Assembly: GCF_012935695.1 (NCBI RefSeq)
Contig: NZ_CP052859.1
Location: 2,645,001-2,709,000, forward strand
Reading direction: 5' to 3'
Length of the DNA: 64,000 nt
Origin: Pseudomonas sp. ADAK18
Lineage (GTDB): Bacteria; Pseudomonadota; Gammaproteobacteria; Pseudomonadales; Pseudomonadaceae
Both the position numbers and the translations under genes were made by a program. Below are positions 36,802-46,522 of the stretch, piece after piece. How positions within the stretch are numbered: position 1 is the first letter of the stretch; every line of letters begins with the position of its first letter. Under the pieces are notes generated by a model that was not told the DNA's origin, made no database searches, and saw only the letters and a list, made by a program, of their open reading frames with translations.

Positions 36802-39800
36802 TCACCAGTACTGCTGCCTGCTGCGACGAGGAATCGACTGGGTGACACTCAGAAAGAGCGGCTCGGCCAGCCGCGTGCTGATGCGCGCATAGTAGACCGC
36901 CAACACTCGACTTTCGGGCATGTCGGCAAGGCTGCGAAAGTTCAGGTAGCGTTGCTCCGGCAGCTTCAGATGGGCGGCACTGTAGCTTGCGTTGGGCGTG
37001 TCTTGGGCCGGGTAATGAAAATGTGCATAAGCCACCGCCTTCCTGGACGTGTCGCGAATCACATATTCCTGCAGATAGTCATTGTCGTGCTTGAGTTTGA
37101 TGCGCCCCTCCACCAGCAAGATATCGACCTGGCCCTGGCTTTTTAGGTAATCGATCCTGGCTTCTTCAGGGGGATTGCGCAGGATAATGTCGATACGCAC
37201 CTGTTTCCCCTGCTCCACCAAACGAGACGAGGCGTTCCCAAGAGCGTCCAACAGTTGCTCTGCCGTTACATCTGGCTTTTTGCCTTGCGTGATGAGCGTG
37301 TCACGAATCTTTCCGGCCACTTCGTTCATCGCTTCAGCCAGGTGCGTCAGTTGCGCTTGCGCGCTGATCGGCGTGTTGGAGGACTGTGCCTCTTTGCTCA
37401 CCTGGCGACTGACCATCGCTTCCTTCTTCAGCAGCGCCTCGGCATCTGCCTGTAACTTGCGCAATGATCGCGCAGGCCTCACCACCGGACTGGGTGCGTC
37501 GACAACTTGCTCCCATTCGCCGGCGACGGAGCTCTGGCGAAAGCTGGCGACCGGGGTATGGTCGACAGGATCGCTGACATCCACGATCTCGCCCGCCGCA
37601 CCGATGTCTGCGGGCGCACTCGCCCCGCCTGAATCCGATTTTTGCGGTCGCGTACCAGACGCCGGCCCGAGTCCCGCAGCGCAGTGGGCGTCGGTCTGAT
37701 GGCGGGCTCTTCGGCTTGCTCCCTGAGTGCCAGGGCCAATGTGTGCTGAGCTTCCTGGCGTACCCCCTCGATCTGGCGGTGCAGCCCCCTGACCATGTCC
37801 TGGTCAATCAGGTCTGGCACGCTATCACCATAAAAACGCAGCCATCCCTGGGCATCCGCGTACTCCTGGAGAATCCCCTCCAACCCCTGGACTCGCTCCT
37901 CCAGACTGACGAGACCGGGCTCCTGCAAGGTCTTCTGTGAGCATGCCGCCAGCAGCACCTGATCACCTAGCCGCTTGAGGTCCACAAAGTCGTCGAACTC
38001 CTCCGGGAGCGGACGCCGGCGCAGCACCAGCCCCTGGTAGACCTTCAACTGTACGATCTTCCAGTCCAGCGGCGTTGCCGGCAGCGCCAGTACCTGCGCC
38101 AACGGGCTCGCTGACAAGTCGAACCCCGGCACGTTCAACAACTCACCAAAGCGCGCCAACTCCAGGATACTCAGGTCAATCAACTGATCGTTGTACCCGG
38201 CGACTTTCATCAAGTACCCATGCATCGCCTCGTGAGCGGATTGGGCCTGGGCCGAGTCTTCATCGTCGAGCTGCGAGAGCCAAACCTGACGTAGCTCCTC
38301 GGTCGGGCCCGCCGCCTGGCGCGCCAGAATCAGCAGAGCCATTTGTTGGCGCAGATTTTCCACGTGCCTCTCAAGTTGCATGATCAGCTCCGTTTCATAG
38401 CCAACCATGGGTTTATTGGCGTTCATTGCCTTGAGCAGGTCCATTTTGTCGAACTGGCATCGATTTTCATCCTGTAGTTCTTTCAGATAACGCACGGCAA
38501 TGGCCTGGCGCTGGGGATCGGTAAACTTTTGCGCGTTGGATGCATGAGCACTTTCATGGAGTGTGAAGGCCGCATCGACTCCACGCTCGGCATTCACCAG
38601 CCGGGCGGTCAAAAGGTTGTAACGTTGCTCAAGTTCCACGTTGTAGCGGCGGATCTCTTCGCGCCGAGCGGCAGCGGGCTTCTTCGGCCCGCCCCCAAGC
38701 AACCGCATGTCAAAATCGAAATGCCACAGATCGTTACGCCCCCGTTTGAGCCAAGGCCCCCAGCGCGTTGGCTGTTTCAGATCGACCACCCTCAACTCAC
38801 CTTCAAAGAGACTGACGGCATAGAACCCGCCCTCGATAACCGCATGATGGTGCCACTTTTGCGGCCCGATACTGACCCGCACCAGTCCGCGGGCGGTCCC
38901 CGTTTTTTCAATATTGCTCGGAATATTCGGCCACGCCTGCCCAGGACCGGGGCGCCATTTGAAGGTCTCGATCGCTGCCAACTGGGCCGTGGACAATCGC
39001 TGATTGGCATTTGCCCAGGAAAAATCCATTGCCGTGATATCGCCCAGGGTACGGCGCCAGGGGAACCTCGCCGCCGGCAGCTGAACGTGAACCGGACTGC
39101 TCATTACCTCAGGCAAGTGCCTGATTTCGGGTTTCGCTTCATTCAGCCCGAGTCGTTCATCAAGCCCCATCACACGGCTCGTGAGCAGGCCTGAGAGGCT
39201 CGCAATCAAATCGGTAACGACTGCCGCACGGGCAGCCTGATCAGCATCCTGGGGCAAGGTCACGAGCGCCTGGGTTGAAGCCAGTATCTGGCTCAACCAC
39301 CCCGCGACAGCGACCGGCCCTCGCAGCAACGGCAACAACACATTGAACAACTGCCAGAGATCATTCTTGAAGACGGTCCAGCGCAACTCTTCGTTGGAGG
39401 CGGACTGCTTGTCGGCCTGCCGCCACAGGCTGATGGCGTTTTCCTTGAACACCACATCGAGGAAACCCTCCGGAATTTCCAAGTCACTTAGCAACGCGGG
39501 GCTGGGCTGTGTAACTGACTCGAACTCATCTCCTTGCAAAAAACGCCTTGCGTTCGGGCTGCGGAAACCGCCGTTGCCGAACAGTGCCCGACTGCGCTCG
39601 GACATACTGTCGAGGACAATATGCTGCAGCTCACTGCCCGGACGCATGACCTCATCAAGCAATGCCTGGCGACTGTCGAATTGCCTGAGGGCATTCACAC
39701 TCGAAGGGTGATAAAGAATGTGCGGTAATGGGGTGTTATCCCGGGGGCCAATCACAAACAGGTTAAACGCCCGGTGCACTGACCCGCCCGCATGCTCCAG

Positions 39801-41456
39801 AAAGGCCAGGTGGCGCGCCACAATCGCCTCGCCGTCGACCACCCGCGACGTCGCTTCGGCCTGCATAATGGCCTGCATCACCCGATAGCCGGATGGGGTA
39901 AGGCCGCCGTGGCCTCGCAGCATGTATTCAAAGGCCTGCATCGGCAGTTGTACGCTCATCTGGTCAACGAAGAGTCGCCTTCGCCGATCGGCCTCGACCG
40001 CGTCGAGAATCAGCCGGTCCTTGAGCAGCATTGGATAGTGTTTGCCAATATCCACGGCGCTAATAAGACGCTTGAGATAACTGGGCGTTATCCACTTCGC
40101 AGGCCTTCCATCGGCGACTGCCTGGTTGCGTATATCAAGCCGCGCATAGGGCGTCATAAACGGGTTTTCCAGGGCGTATTGAGTCAGCGTGTGCGACACG
40201 CTTTCTGTCCACCCCACCGTGGAGCCCTGGGTGCGCACAAAAGTCAGTACGTAATTATCCGGATCGACCGTTACCTCCCGGGGATGATCCAGGGCCATTT
40301 GCCGCTGCAACGCCTTGCGGGCATAGACATCAATCGGATCGATGCCGTCGAGAAAACCCACCCCAGCCGCCCGTTGCTGGACATCCGCCAACCGCGCCAG
40401 CCAATGGCCGTAGGTCTTGCGATCAAGCGCCGAGGCTGTCTGCAACCACAACGGCAGTTGCTCCTCGCTAAGCTCTCGCGCAGCGTCAGAATCAAACCAA
40501 GCCAGGGGCGATGTCAGGGTACTGAGCAGTTTTTTATAGCTGGCGACCCGGGGAAGTTGCGTCCAATCGATCACGGATATATCCCGTAACTGCTTCTCCA
40601 GAAGACTCTGGGCCAGACTATCGAAAACATCGCCTTCGGGCTCCTTGAGGGTCCATTGGAGGACTTGATCGGGCGCGTAGTGACTCATGTAGCGTGGCAA
40701 CAAGCTTCCTAACTGGTCCAGTGAGTCGAGCCTGAGCAGATACGAAGCCGGACTGTAGACATGAACACTGGCCCCCTGGAGCCTTTGAAAAACCAACAGC
40801 GGTACCCATTGCCCAAGCTGCGCACCACTGGCAACGTAGACCTGAGATATGTGTAACGCGTCGGGCCCTCCAAACCGTTGCCGATCCGCCTTACTCGGGT
40901 AGATTCCGTTCAGCAGCAATTGCTGCGACTCGCTGAGTGGTGGAATCTGTCGAGCGGTTTTCAAGCACTTTCGCAGCTGCTCACTGACCAAGCGCCACCG
41001 GGTCGACAACGGGTCCTGCGAAGAGATGCCATTCCAGTACTGCACCATCCGCGCCTGGAGCGCCGGGACCAGATCGGACGCCAGCGAGTTGAGCATGAAC
41101 TCCAGGTCATCTACCGAAAACGCTGTGTTTTCCGGTGTGACACTCGTGCTCGTGCCCCCCACCAACACTTGATGGTAGTTAGGTGTGTAGTTCAGCGGTT
41201 GCCGGCTCATGCAGCGCGAAATCAAGGCATCGCTCAGCGACGTCAACTGACCGTAGGTCAAAGAGTCGCCTGCCCGCTGTATTACGCCAATCCATAAGGT
41301 ATGGGCACGCACTAGCGAGCCTGTAAACCAGTCATTGATCCAGTCATTGATCAGGGACTCGGCGACGTCCTCCAACCTGGGACGGCCCGCGAACTCCTTG
41401 GCAAGGTAATCGCGGGACATGCGGATCTGTTCAAGCGCTATCTGAGGCTTACTCAT
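36802..41456 (-). pseudogene. Giant dermonecrotic-toxin-like gene (DUF6543 type) split by a frameshift
   Basis: The 5' frame runs from ATG 41456 and would encode 1325 residues, but its last ~50 residues are unlike the rest. A second frame ending at 36802 continues the protein. The join maps to a T5 run (A5 on the coding strand) at 37639-37643: one more A gives RKKSDSGGAS and a continuous protein of about 1551 residues. The intact form would have a long helical N-terminal region, a LWHFDFDMRLLGGGPKK segment near 925, HESAHASNAQKF, and a C-terminal YAHFHYPAQDT tail seen in this Pseudomonas toxin family. The function is probably a contact or injected toxin. A real mutation, phase variation or a base-call error could explain the break. 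Confidence 0.8.
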
Positions 41457-41457
41457 C

Positions 41458-41466
41458 GGGGGGGGG
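41458..41466 (-). promoter_or_regulatory. Nine-base C tract between Shine-Dalgarno and start of the toxin gene
   Basis: On the coding strand AGGA is followed by nine C and one G before ATG 41456. The spacing of about 10 bases would change with tract length. Long mononucleotide runs here are a known way to vary translation. Confidence 0.5.
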
Positions 41467-41558
41467 TCCTGACTTTAGTGAGCACCAAAACTTAACGCGT
41501 GCCCCACACCGTTCAGGGGTAGATAGTTAGGCCCCGTTCAAGCCTGCATAACCACACA

Positions 41559-41623
41559 TTGTCTTTGGCAAACTCACGGGTATAATCCAGCATAAACACG
41601 CACTAACAGGCATAAACATGCAC
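41559..41623 (+). promoter_or_regulatory. Promoter with 20-base-spaced direct repeats over the DeoR start
   Basis: TTGTCT (41559-41564) and a consensus TATAAT (41581-41586) are 16 bases apart. GCATAAACACGCAC (41590-41603) and GCATAAACATGCAC (41610-41623) are direct repeats with starts exactly 20 bases apart, covering the expected transcript start and the ATG at 41618. A weaker copy, GCATAACCACACA, lies at 41546-41558. This arrangement fits autorepression by the DeoR protein. Confidence 0.65.
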
Positions 41624-42397
41624 AGCACAATTGATCTGCCCTCTCTGCGTAAACAAAAAATCCTGCTGCTGCTGGAACGCGACGGTAAAGTCATGGCATC
41701 GGAACTGGTGGATCATTTCGCTGTGTCCCAAGACACGATCCGTCGCGACCTCGGCGAACTGGCGTCAGCCGGCCTGCTACAGCGCGTCCACGGTGGTGCC
41801 TTGCCGCGCCCCAAGGACACTGGCAAGGACTACTTCACCCGGGTCAGTGAAACCAATGAGATAAAAAGACACCTGGCCCAGCTCGCGGCCAATCGTGCGC
41901 AGGACGGCCAGATCGTGCTGTTCGACTCTGGCACCACCACCTTGCAGATCGCCCAGTCACTCCCCCGCAACCTCACCCTGACGGCGGTGACCAACTCGCC
42001 ACTGATCGCGGTTGCCCTGGCGGAGCACCCGCTCATCACGGTGATTCTGGCCGGCGGCCAGCTCAATCCGGCGACCATGGCCGCCACCGGCCATGAAGCC
42101 GTGCGGCTGATCCAGGGCATCAAGGCTGATCTGTTGTTCACCGGTGTCTGCGCCCTGCATCCGCAGATCGGCATCAGCTCATTGCACTACGATGAAGTCG
42201 CGGTGAAACAGGCTATGCTCGACAGCGCTTCCCACGTCGTGGCAGTGACCCTGGCCGATAAACTGGGCGCCTCGGAACCCTTCGTCGTTGCGCCTTGCTC
42301 GCGGATTCATACATTGATCACCGAAGAATCCGTGGCCCCAGGCAGCATTGACAGCTATCGCCAGATGGGGATCGAAGTGGTGCAAGCGGATGCGTGA
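41618..42397 (+). CDS. DeoR-family transcriptional regulator (second)
   Basis: 259 residues. Helix-turn-helix signature VSQDTIRRDLGELASAGLLQ RVHGGALP (about 34-62), sensor domain with VLFDSGTTTLQIAQSLP, VTNSPLIAVALAEHP, ILAGGQLNPATMAATGHEA and LLFTGVCALHPQIGIS. It is a different protein from the DeoR at 33.6 kb but similar in layout. The 2-hydroxyacid dehydrogenase gene follows 46 bases downstream on the same strand, so a shared transcript and shared operator are likely. The inducing sugar phosphate is unknown. Confidence 0.9.
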   Translation: MHSTIDLPSLRKQKILLLLERDGKVMASELVDHFAVSQDTIRRDLGELASAGLLQRVHGGALPRPKDTGKDYFTRVSETNEIKRHLAQLAANRAQDGQIVLFDSGTTTLQIAQSLPRNLTLTAVTNSPLIAVALAEHPLITVILAGGQLNPATMAATGHEAVRLIQGIKADLLFTGVCALHPQIGISSLHYDEVAVKQAMLDSASHVVAVTLADKLGASEPFVVAPCSRIHTLITEESVAPGSIDSYRQMGIEVVQADA

Positions 42398-42443
42398 ATA
42401 GCTGGAAATGATGTTCGTCACTCCCTTCAAGAGGAGCATGCTG

Positions 42444-43508
42444 ATGACGTTTCGCACCCTGATACTGGATGCCCCTGGCCCTGCGCTCCTGTTCGAAGAA
42501 ATTGATCGTTTTCTTGAGCTGGGCCTATCAATCACGCTGAACCTTCACTACCTGAGCGAGAAGGACAACATCCAACAACGCTACGGCGAACGCATTCGCT
42601 ACACAGACATCAACTGCCATGACCGAGCGGCGTTTATCGCCGCTGTCGTAGAAGCCGGCGGTTACAGCGCGTTCAAGACTCGGTTGAACATTCCCCTTGA
42701 TGACGAACTGATAAAAGCCGTCGCTTCACCAGCCCTGGCGACCCCATTGCGAGCCATCGCCCAGGCGGGCGTTGGGCTTAACCATATCGATCGGCAAGAA
42801 GCCGCTCGAAGGAACGTGGCCATTCTGAACACGCCGGGCTCCAACGCGACAGCCGTGGCTGAGTACGTCCTGGCCCAGGCGTTGTTCCTGGCCCGTGACC
42901 TCAATCACTACAACAGCGAAACCCACAAAGGCCAATGGTCAAAAGGCACGCTCGCTCCTGCGTTGGAAATTGCCGAACTCACCCTCGGGCTGGTAGGCAC
43001 GGGGCGCATTGCCCAGGAAGTGGCGCGCAAAGCCCAGGCGCTGGGCATGAGGGTCATCGCTACGGGCTCCGAGCATTTCACCGAGCAAGTGGCACAAGAA
43101 CTTGGCCTTGAACGAAGGGCAACACTCAGCCAACTGTTGGGCGAGGCTGACATTGTGTCCATCCACACCCCACTCACACCGCTCACTCGTGGCCTGTTCG
43201 GGAGCCCCGCCTTTGCCCTGATGCGCCCAGGCTCGATCCTGATCAATACCGCACGCGGCGGCATCATCGACGAGGCTCAGTTGGCGACGTTCATGGCCCA
43301 ATATCCCGGGCATATCAAAGCCGTGGCCATCGACACCTTCGCCCTGGAAAAGGATCGCTTCAACTCACCCTTGGTGGGCATCACCAACGCCGTCTTGACA
43401 CCTCACATCGCGGGTAATACCCACACTGCAATCAGCGCTGCGTCGAGGCAAATCGTCGACAAGATCTACGCGTTCAACCAAGAACTTGCCCAGGCCACGA
43501 CGACCTGA
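42444..43508 (+). CDS. D-2-hydroxyacid dehydrogenase (phosphoglycerate-dehydrogenase-like)
   Basis: 354 residues. ATG 42444 is chosen since AGGAG lies 7 bases upstream; two earlier ATGs are possible. The NAD-binding motif LGLVGTGRIAQEVARKAQAL is followed by INTARGGIIDEAQL (catalytic Arg region) and the His in LTPHIAGNTHTAIS. It would reduce or oxidise a 2-keto/2-hydroxy acid. The N-terminal ILDAPGPALLFEEIDRF is not typical of SerA, so a sugar-acid derivative is more likely than serine synthesis. It shares its transcript with the DeoR gene. Confidence 0.85.
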   Translation: MTFRTLILDAPGPALLFEEIDRFLELGLSITLNLHYLSEKDNIQQRYGERIRYTDINCHDRAAFIAAVVEAGGYSAFKTRLNIPLDDELIKAVASPALATPLRAIAQAGVGLNHIDRQEAARRNVAILNTPGSNATAVAEYVLAQALFLARDLNHYNSETHKGQWSKGTLAPALEIAELTLGLVGTGRIAQEVARKAQALGMRVIATGSEHFTEQVAQELGLERRATLSQLLGEADIVSIHTPLTPLTRGLFGSPAFALMRPGSILINTARGGIIDEAQLATFMAQYPGHIKAVAIDTFALEKDRFNSPLVGITNAVLTPHIAGNTHTAISAASRQIVDKIYAFNQELAQATTT

Positions 43509-43570
43509 GATCAACCGATCCGCTTACAAGACAAGCGCCCTCGGGCACCTGTCTGTTTGCCGGTTCGGCC

Positions 43571-43777
43571 TCAACCCTTGCTGTGCTCCGACGACGCTGC
43601 GCCCCTGCCAAAAAGACCCCAGAGGATCAACCCCAGCAACGGCATGAAGATAATCACTACCAGCCACAGCCCCTTGTTTTCCCAGAGACTGCTGCTGCGC
43701 AACACCTGGTTGATCGCCCACAGCTCCGCCAGCACCAGCAGCACGGCCAAGCCAATCCAGACATATTCTATTTGCAT
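43571..43777 (-). CDS. Small two-helix membrane protein with PLDc_N domain
   Basis: 68 residues. Two membrane segments (WIGLAVLLVLAELWAINQVL and LWLVVIIFMPLLGLILWGLF) joined by RSSSLWENKG, the pattern of the phospholipase-D nuclease N-terminal (PLDc_N) domain. In larger proteins this domain precedes cardiolipin synthase catalytic repeats; here it stands alone, as often seen in Pseudomonas. Role unknown; possibly antitoxin-like or envelope related, without evidence. Confidence 0.8.
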   Translation of the reverse strand: MQIEYVWIGLAVLLVLAELWAINQVLRSSSLWENKGLWLVVIIFMPLLGLILWGLFGRGAASSEHSKG

Positions 43778-43850
43778 GATTCACCTCCTGAGGTCTCAGG
43801 TATTAGGTCAAGAGACACGCATGAGGGTTCATTAAAATTGCAGGAAAGGC

Positions 43851-44282
43851 TCATTCCCCAGTGCTGGACAACGACGATTCATTGTCTTGGGTCTGATCAA
43901 ACTGCTCCCGAGAGCGCCTGAAACCTTCCGCGTTTTCCACCACCCAGGTCCACAGCGGAATCATATGCACCAGCAGTTCTTTGCCCAGGCCCGACAGTTC
44001 ATACTCGACCTTGGGCGGCACCTCCTGAAAGTCGTGGCGCAGCACCAGGCCATCGCGTTCCAGCTGGCGCAATGTGCGCGTCAGCATGCGCTGGGTGACG
44101 CCCTCCATGCGCCGGCCGATCTCGGCATGGCGCAGGCGCCCGTTAACCCCCAGCACATGCACAATGCCCAACGACCAGCGGTTTCCCGCATGGGTCAGCA
44201 CTTGGCGTTTAAGCCCGTCGTCATCGGCGCTGAGGGCTTCGCAGGCGGCTTGTGAGCGCCTGATGATCTCGTCGTTATCCAT
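43851..44282 (-). CDS. HxlR-family transcriptional regulator
   Basis: 143 residues. The HxlR winged helix is recognisable: LTHAGNRWSLGIVHVLGVNG, RHAEIGRRMEGVTQRMLTRT, LRQLERDGLVLRHDF and VPPKVEYELSGLGKELL. HxlR proteins sense aldehydes, quinones or other electrophiles. The gene diverges from the NmrA-type reductase across 102 bases, which is the usual regulator/target arrangement. The signal molecule is unknown. Confidence 0.92.
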   Translation of the reverse strand: MDNDEIIRRSQAACEALSADDDGLKRQVLTHAGNRWSLGIVHVLGVNGRLRHAEIGRRMEGVTQRMLTRTLRQLERDGLVLRHDFQEVPPKVEYELSGLGKELLVHMIPLWTWVVENAEGFRRSREQFDQTQDNESSLSSTGE

Positions 44283-44384
44283 GTCGTTCTCCCGGTATCA
44301 CGGGTGTGCCTTCTTATGCGCGGTTGGTAATTCTGCAAGCATGACACGACTTTCACCTGGCAACCGCCCCCAACGGAGAACCCT

Positions 44385-45326
44385 ATGACTTCGACGCTGA
44401 ACACTTCCATCCTCGTGCTGGGCGCCGGCGAACTCGGCATGGCTGTGCTGCGAGAGGTGGCCGTTATGGCAGCCCCTCGCGACGTGCGGGTCACCGTCTT
44501 ATTACGCCCCGCCACACTGCAATCCACCGCCGCCGACAAGCAAAAAGACCTCGCTGAATTGCGCGCCTTGGGCATTGAGCTGCTGGCCGGCGATCTGGTG
44601 AACGACTCTCAAACCGACCTCGCTGCAGTGTTCGCACCGTTCGACACGGTGATCAGTTGCATCGGTTTTGCCGCTGGCCCCGGCACCCAGCGCAAACTGG
44701 CGCGCGCAGCCATCGAAGGCGGCGTGAAACGCTTTGTGCCGTGGCAGTTTGGGGTCAATTACGACGTGATCGGTCGTGGCAGCGCGCAGGACCTGTTCGA
44801 TGAACAACTGGATGTGCGCGACCTGCTGCGCGCCCAGCACGGCACGCAATGGATCATCGTTTCCACCGGGATGTTCACCAGTTTTCTGTTCGAGCCCTCC
44901 TTCGGAGTGGTGGACCTGGCGCAAAACACCGTGCATGCCCTGGGAGATTGGGACACCGCTGTCACCGTCACCACACCGAAGGACATTGGCCGGCTGACGG
45001 CGCAGATTGTGTTTGCCGAACCGCCCATCGCCAACCAGGTGGTCTACACCGCCGGCGATACCCTGACCTACGGCCAACTGGCGGATACCGTCGACACGGC
45101 GCTCGGTCGCACGGTAACGCGTGTGCGCTGGTCGATACCCGAGTTGCAATCCGATCTGTCTAAAGCGCCCGAAGACAGCCTCAAGAAATACCGCGTGGTG
45201 TTCGCTCAAGGCAAAGGCGTGGCCTGGGACCCGGCCAACACCTTCAATGCCCAACGGCAGATTGCCGTGACCGGCGTTGCCGAGTGGATCCGTCACAACC
45301 TCAAGGCACCGCTAACCAGCGTCTGA
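44385..45326 (+). CDS. NmrA-like NAD(P)-binding reductase (aromatic alcohol reductase type)
   Basis: 313 residues. Atypical short-chain dehydrogenase: Rossmann motif VLGAGELGMAVLREVAV, VTVLLRPATL, LAGDLVNDSQTDLAAVFAPF and FVPWQFGVNYDVIGRGS, as in isoflavone and pinoresinol reductase-like proteins. Such enzymes reduce aromatic or quinone-like substrates, or sense NADPH. It is divergent from HxlR, and its last 26 bases overlap a convergent gene of unknown function. The substrate is unknown. Confidence 0.85.
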   Translation: MTSTLNTSILVLGAGELGMAVLREVAVMAAPRDVRVTVLLRPATLQSTAADKQKDLAELRALGIELLAGDLVNDSQTDLAAVFAPFDTVISCIGFAAGPGTQRKLARAAIEGGVKRFVPWQFGVNYDVIGRGSAQDLFDEQLDVRDLLRAQHGTQWIIVSTGMFTSFLFEPSFGVVDLAQNTVHALGDWDTAVTVTTPKDIGRLTAQIVFAEPPIANQVVYTAGDTLTYGQLADTVDTALGRTVTRVRWSIPELQSDLSKAPEDSLKKYRVVFAQGKGVAWDPANTFNAQRQIAVTGVAEWIRHNLKAPLTSV

Positions 45327-45864
45327 ACCCACGCTTGCCGGGCAACGGGCACCAGGCAAAATCCCAAGGCAGTGGCGGCAGCTCCTCTTCCGATAACACC
45401 GTGCTGCATCCTGCGTCCTTCCAGTCGACGATCCGGATGGGCGCCCCTTGCCAGGCAAGCACCAGCCCCTGGGCCTGGCTGTCGTCAGTGTTGATCCAGC
45501 GCGCAGCGGCAGCAGTCATGAACACCTCAATCGTCTCTTCATCGATCTGTGCTCGATACCGGGAGCTCAGCAACCAACGACAGATACTCAAGTGATACGT
45601 CCAATTTTGCGGCGCACGGTTTCGGTAAGCCCAGGTCATGAAGCTGCGAAACAGGTTCAAGCCCTCCGGTGGATCGAGCTTGAGCAATCCCGGACAGACG
45701 TCGAACAAGGTATGCCAGTAAGGCAATAACCGAGCATCCAGATGGACAAAACAACGGGAGTTGCTCGGGTAATCAGGGAACGGTAGCAGCACGTCGCCGC
45801 GCGGCTGGCTGCGGGAGGTCTTGCTGACCAGACGCGCAGCGCCTGAAGGCAGAAGATAGGCCAT
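45301..45864 (-). CDS. Conserved-looking protein of unknown function
   Basis: About 187 residues. I do not recognise the family. The sequence is rich in Trp, Pro and Leu (for example PQNWTYHLSICRWLLSSRYR and LPPLPWDFAWCPLPGKRG), soluble, with no signal peptide. Start at ATG 45864; a GTG at 45873 is possible and neither has a good ribosome-binding site. Its 3' end overlaps the NmrA-like gene by 26 bases in convergent orientation. Codon use looks like a real gene. Confidence 0.6.
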   Translation of the reverse strand: MAYLLPSGAARLVSKTSRSQPRGDVLLPFPDYPSNSRCFVHLDARLLPYWHTLFDVCPGLLKLDPPEGLNLFRSFMTWAYRNRAPQNWTYHLSICRWLLSSRYRAQIDEETIEVFMTAAAARWINTDDSQAQGLVLAWQGAPIRIVDWKDAGCSTVLSEEELPPLPWDFAWCPLPGKRGFRRWLAVP

Positions 45865-45958
45865 GGAACACACTCACACTCGTGACGATTGACGCTGGCC
45901 GCCAATAACGGCGCAACGCACAGCAGGCGCCCTGATCACCGGACGCCACGGGCACACG

Positions 45959-46342
45959 TCAGAACGCCGGGGAAGCGCGAGGGTTGGCGGAAGGCCAAAG
46001 GTATCGGGGAGGTGTCTTGTTGCGCTGTTCGTGGCCAGGACGCGGCGTTTGCCCCAGGCTCAGCAGCCAGGCCAGGCAGAGCAGGTAGACGATTGCCAGC
46101 GTCACGGCCGAGCAGACCGGGCAGGCGAAGAAGTTCGACCAACTGCTGGCGCTCGGGCTGCCAAGACCGCTGTCCGAAGCAGGCGCCTTGCTGCCCAATG
46201 CCGAGCAAAACTGCCCGCCCAGGCCATTGAGCTCCAGGCCCATCATCTGCCCATGACCCAAACCGCAGACGAACACATTGAACAGGACGCAGAAATACAA
46301 GGTCCAGGCAATGAGCGAACGGTCCGGGCGGGTCAGTTTCAT
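45959..46342 (-). CDS. DUF2946 membrane protein, copper-locus type
   Basis: About 127 residues from ATG 46342. An N-terminal membrane segment (LIAWTLYFCVLFNVFVCGLG) followed by HGQMMGLELNGLGGQFC and a second segment (FFACPVCSAVTLAIVYLLCL) with a CPVC pair give the DUF2946 pattern. Members usually lie beside copper import or homeostasis genes, and here the SCO and PCuAC genes are divergent from it. The Met, His and Cys residues could bind copper. Function inferred from context. Confidence 0.75.
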   Translation of the reverse strand: MKLTRPDRSLIAWTLYFCVLFNVFVCGLGHGQMMGLELNGLGGQFCSALGSKAPASDSGLGSPSASSWSNFFACPVCSAVTLAIVYLLCLAWLLSLGQTPRPGHEQRNKTPPRYLWPSANPRASPAF

Positions 46343-46522
46343 GGCGGCGACTTTAACACCGAACATCCAGGCGGATGAAGCCCGGCCTGCCCTGCGGCAG
46401 AACGTCGCAGATTACGTAGAGCGGCCAGGGTTGGTAGAATGTGCGCCCTCCTCGTTTACTCCTTTTCAAAGCCTGATTGATACGTTTCGCGGGACCCAGG
46501 CGCTTCACAGGATGCACCGTTG

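Noticed and set aside
37639..37643. Programmed translational frameshift to join the two halves of the second toxin
   Set aside because: The run is only five bases with no obvious stimulatory structure; a mutation, replication slippage or base-call error is simpler.
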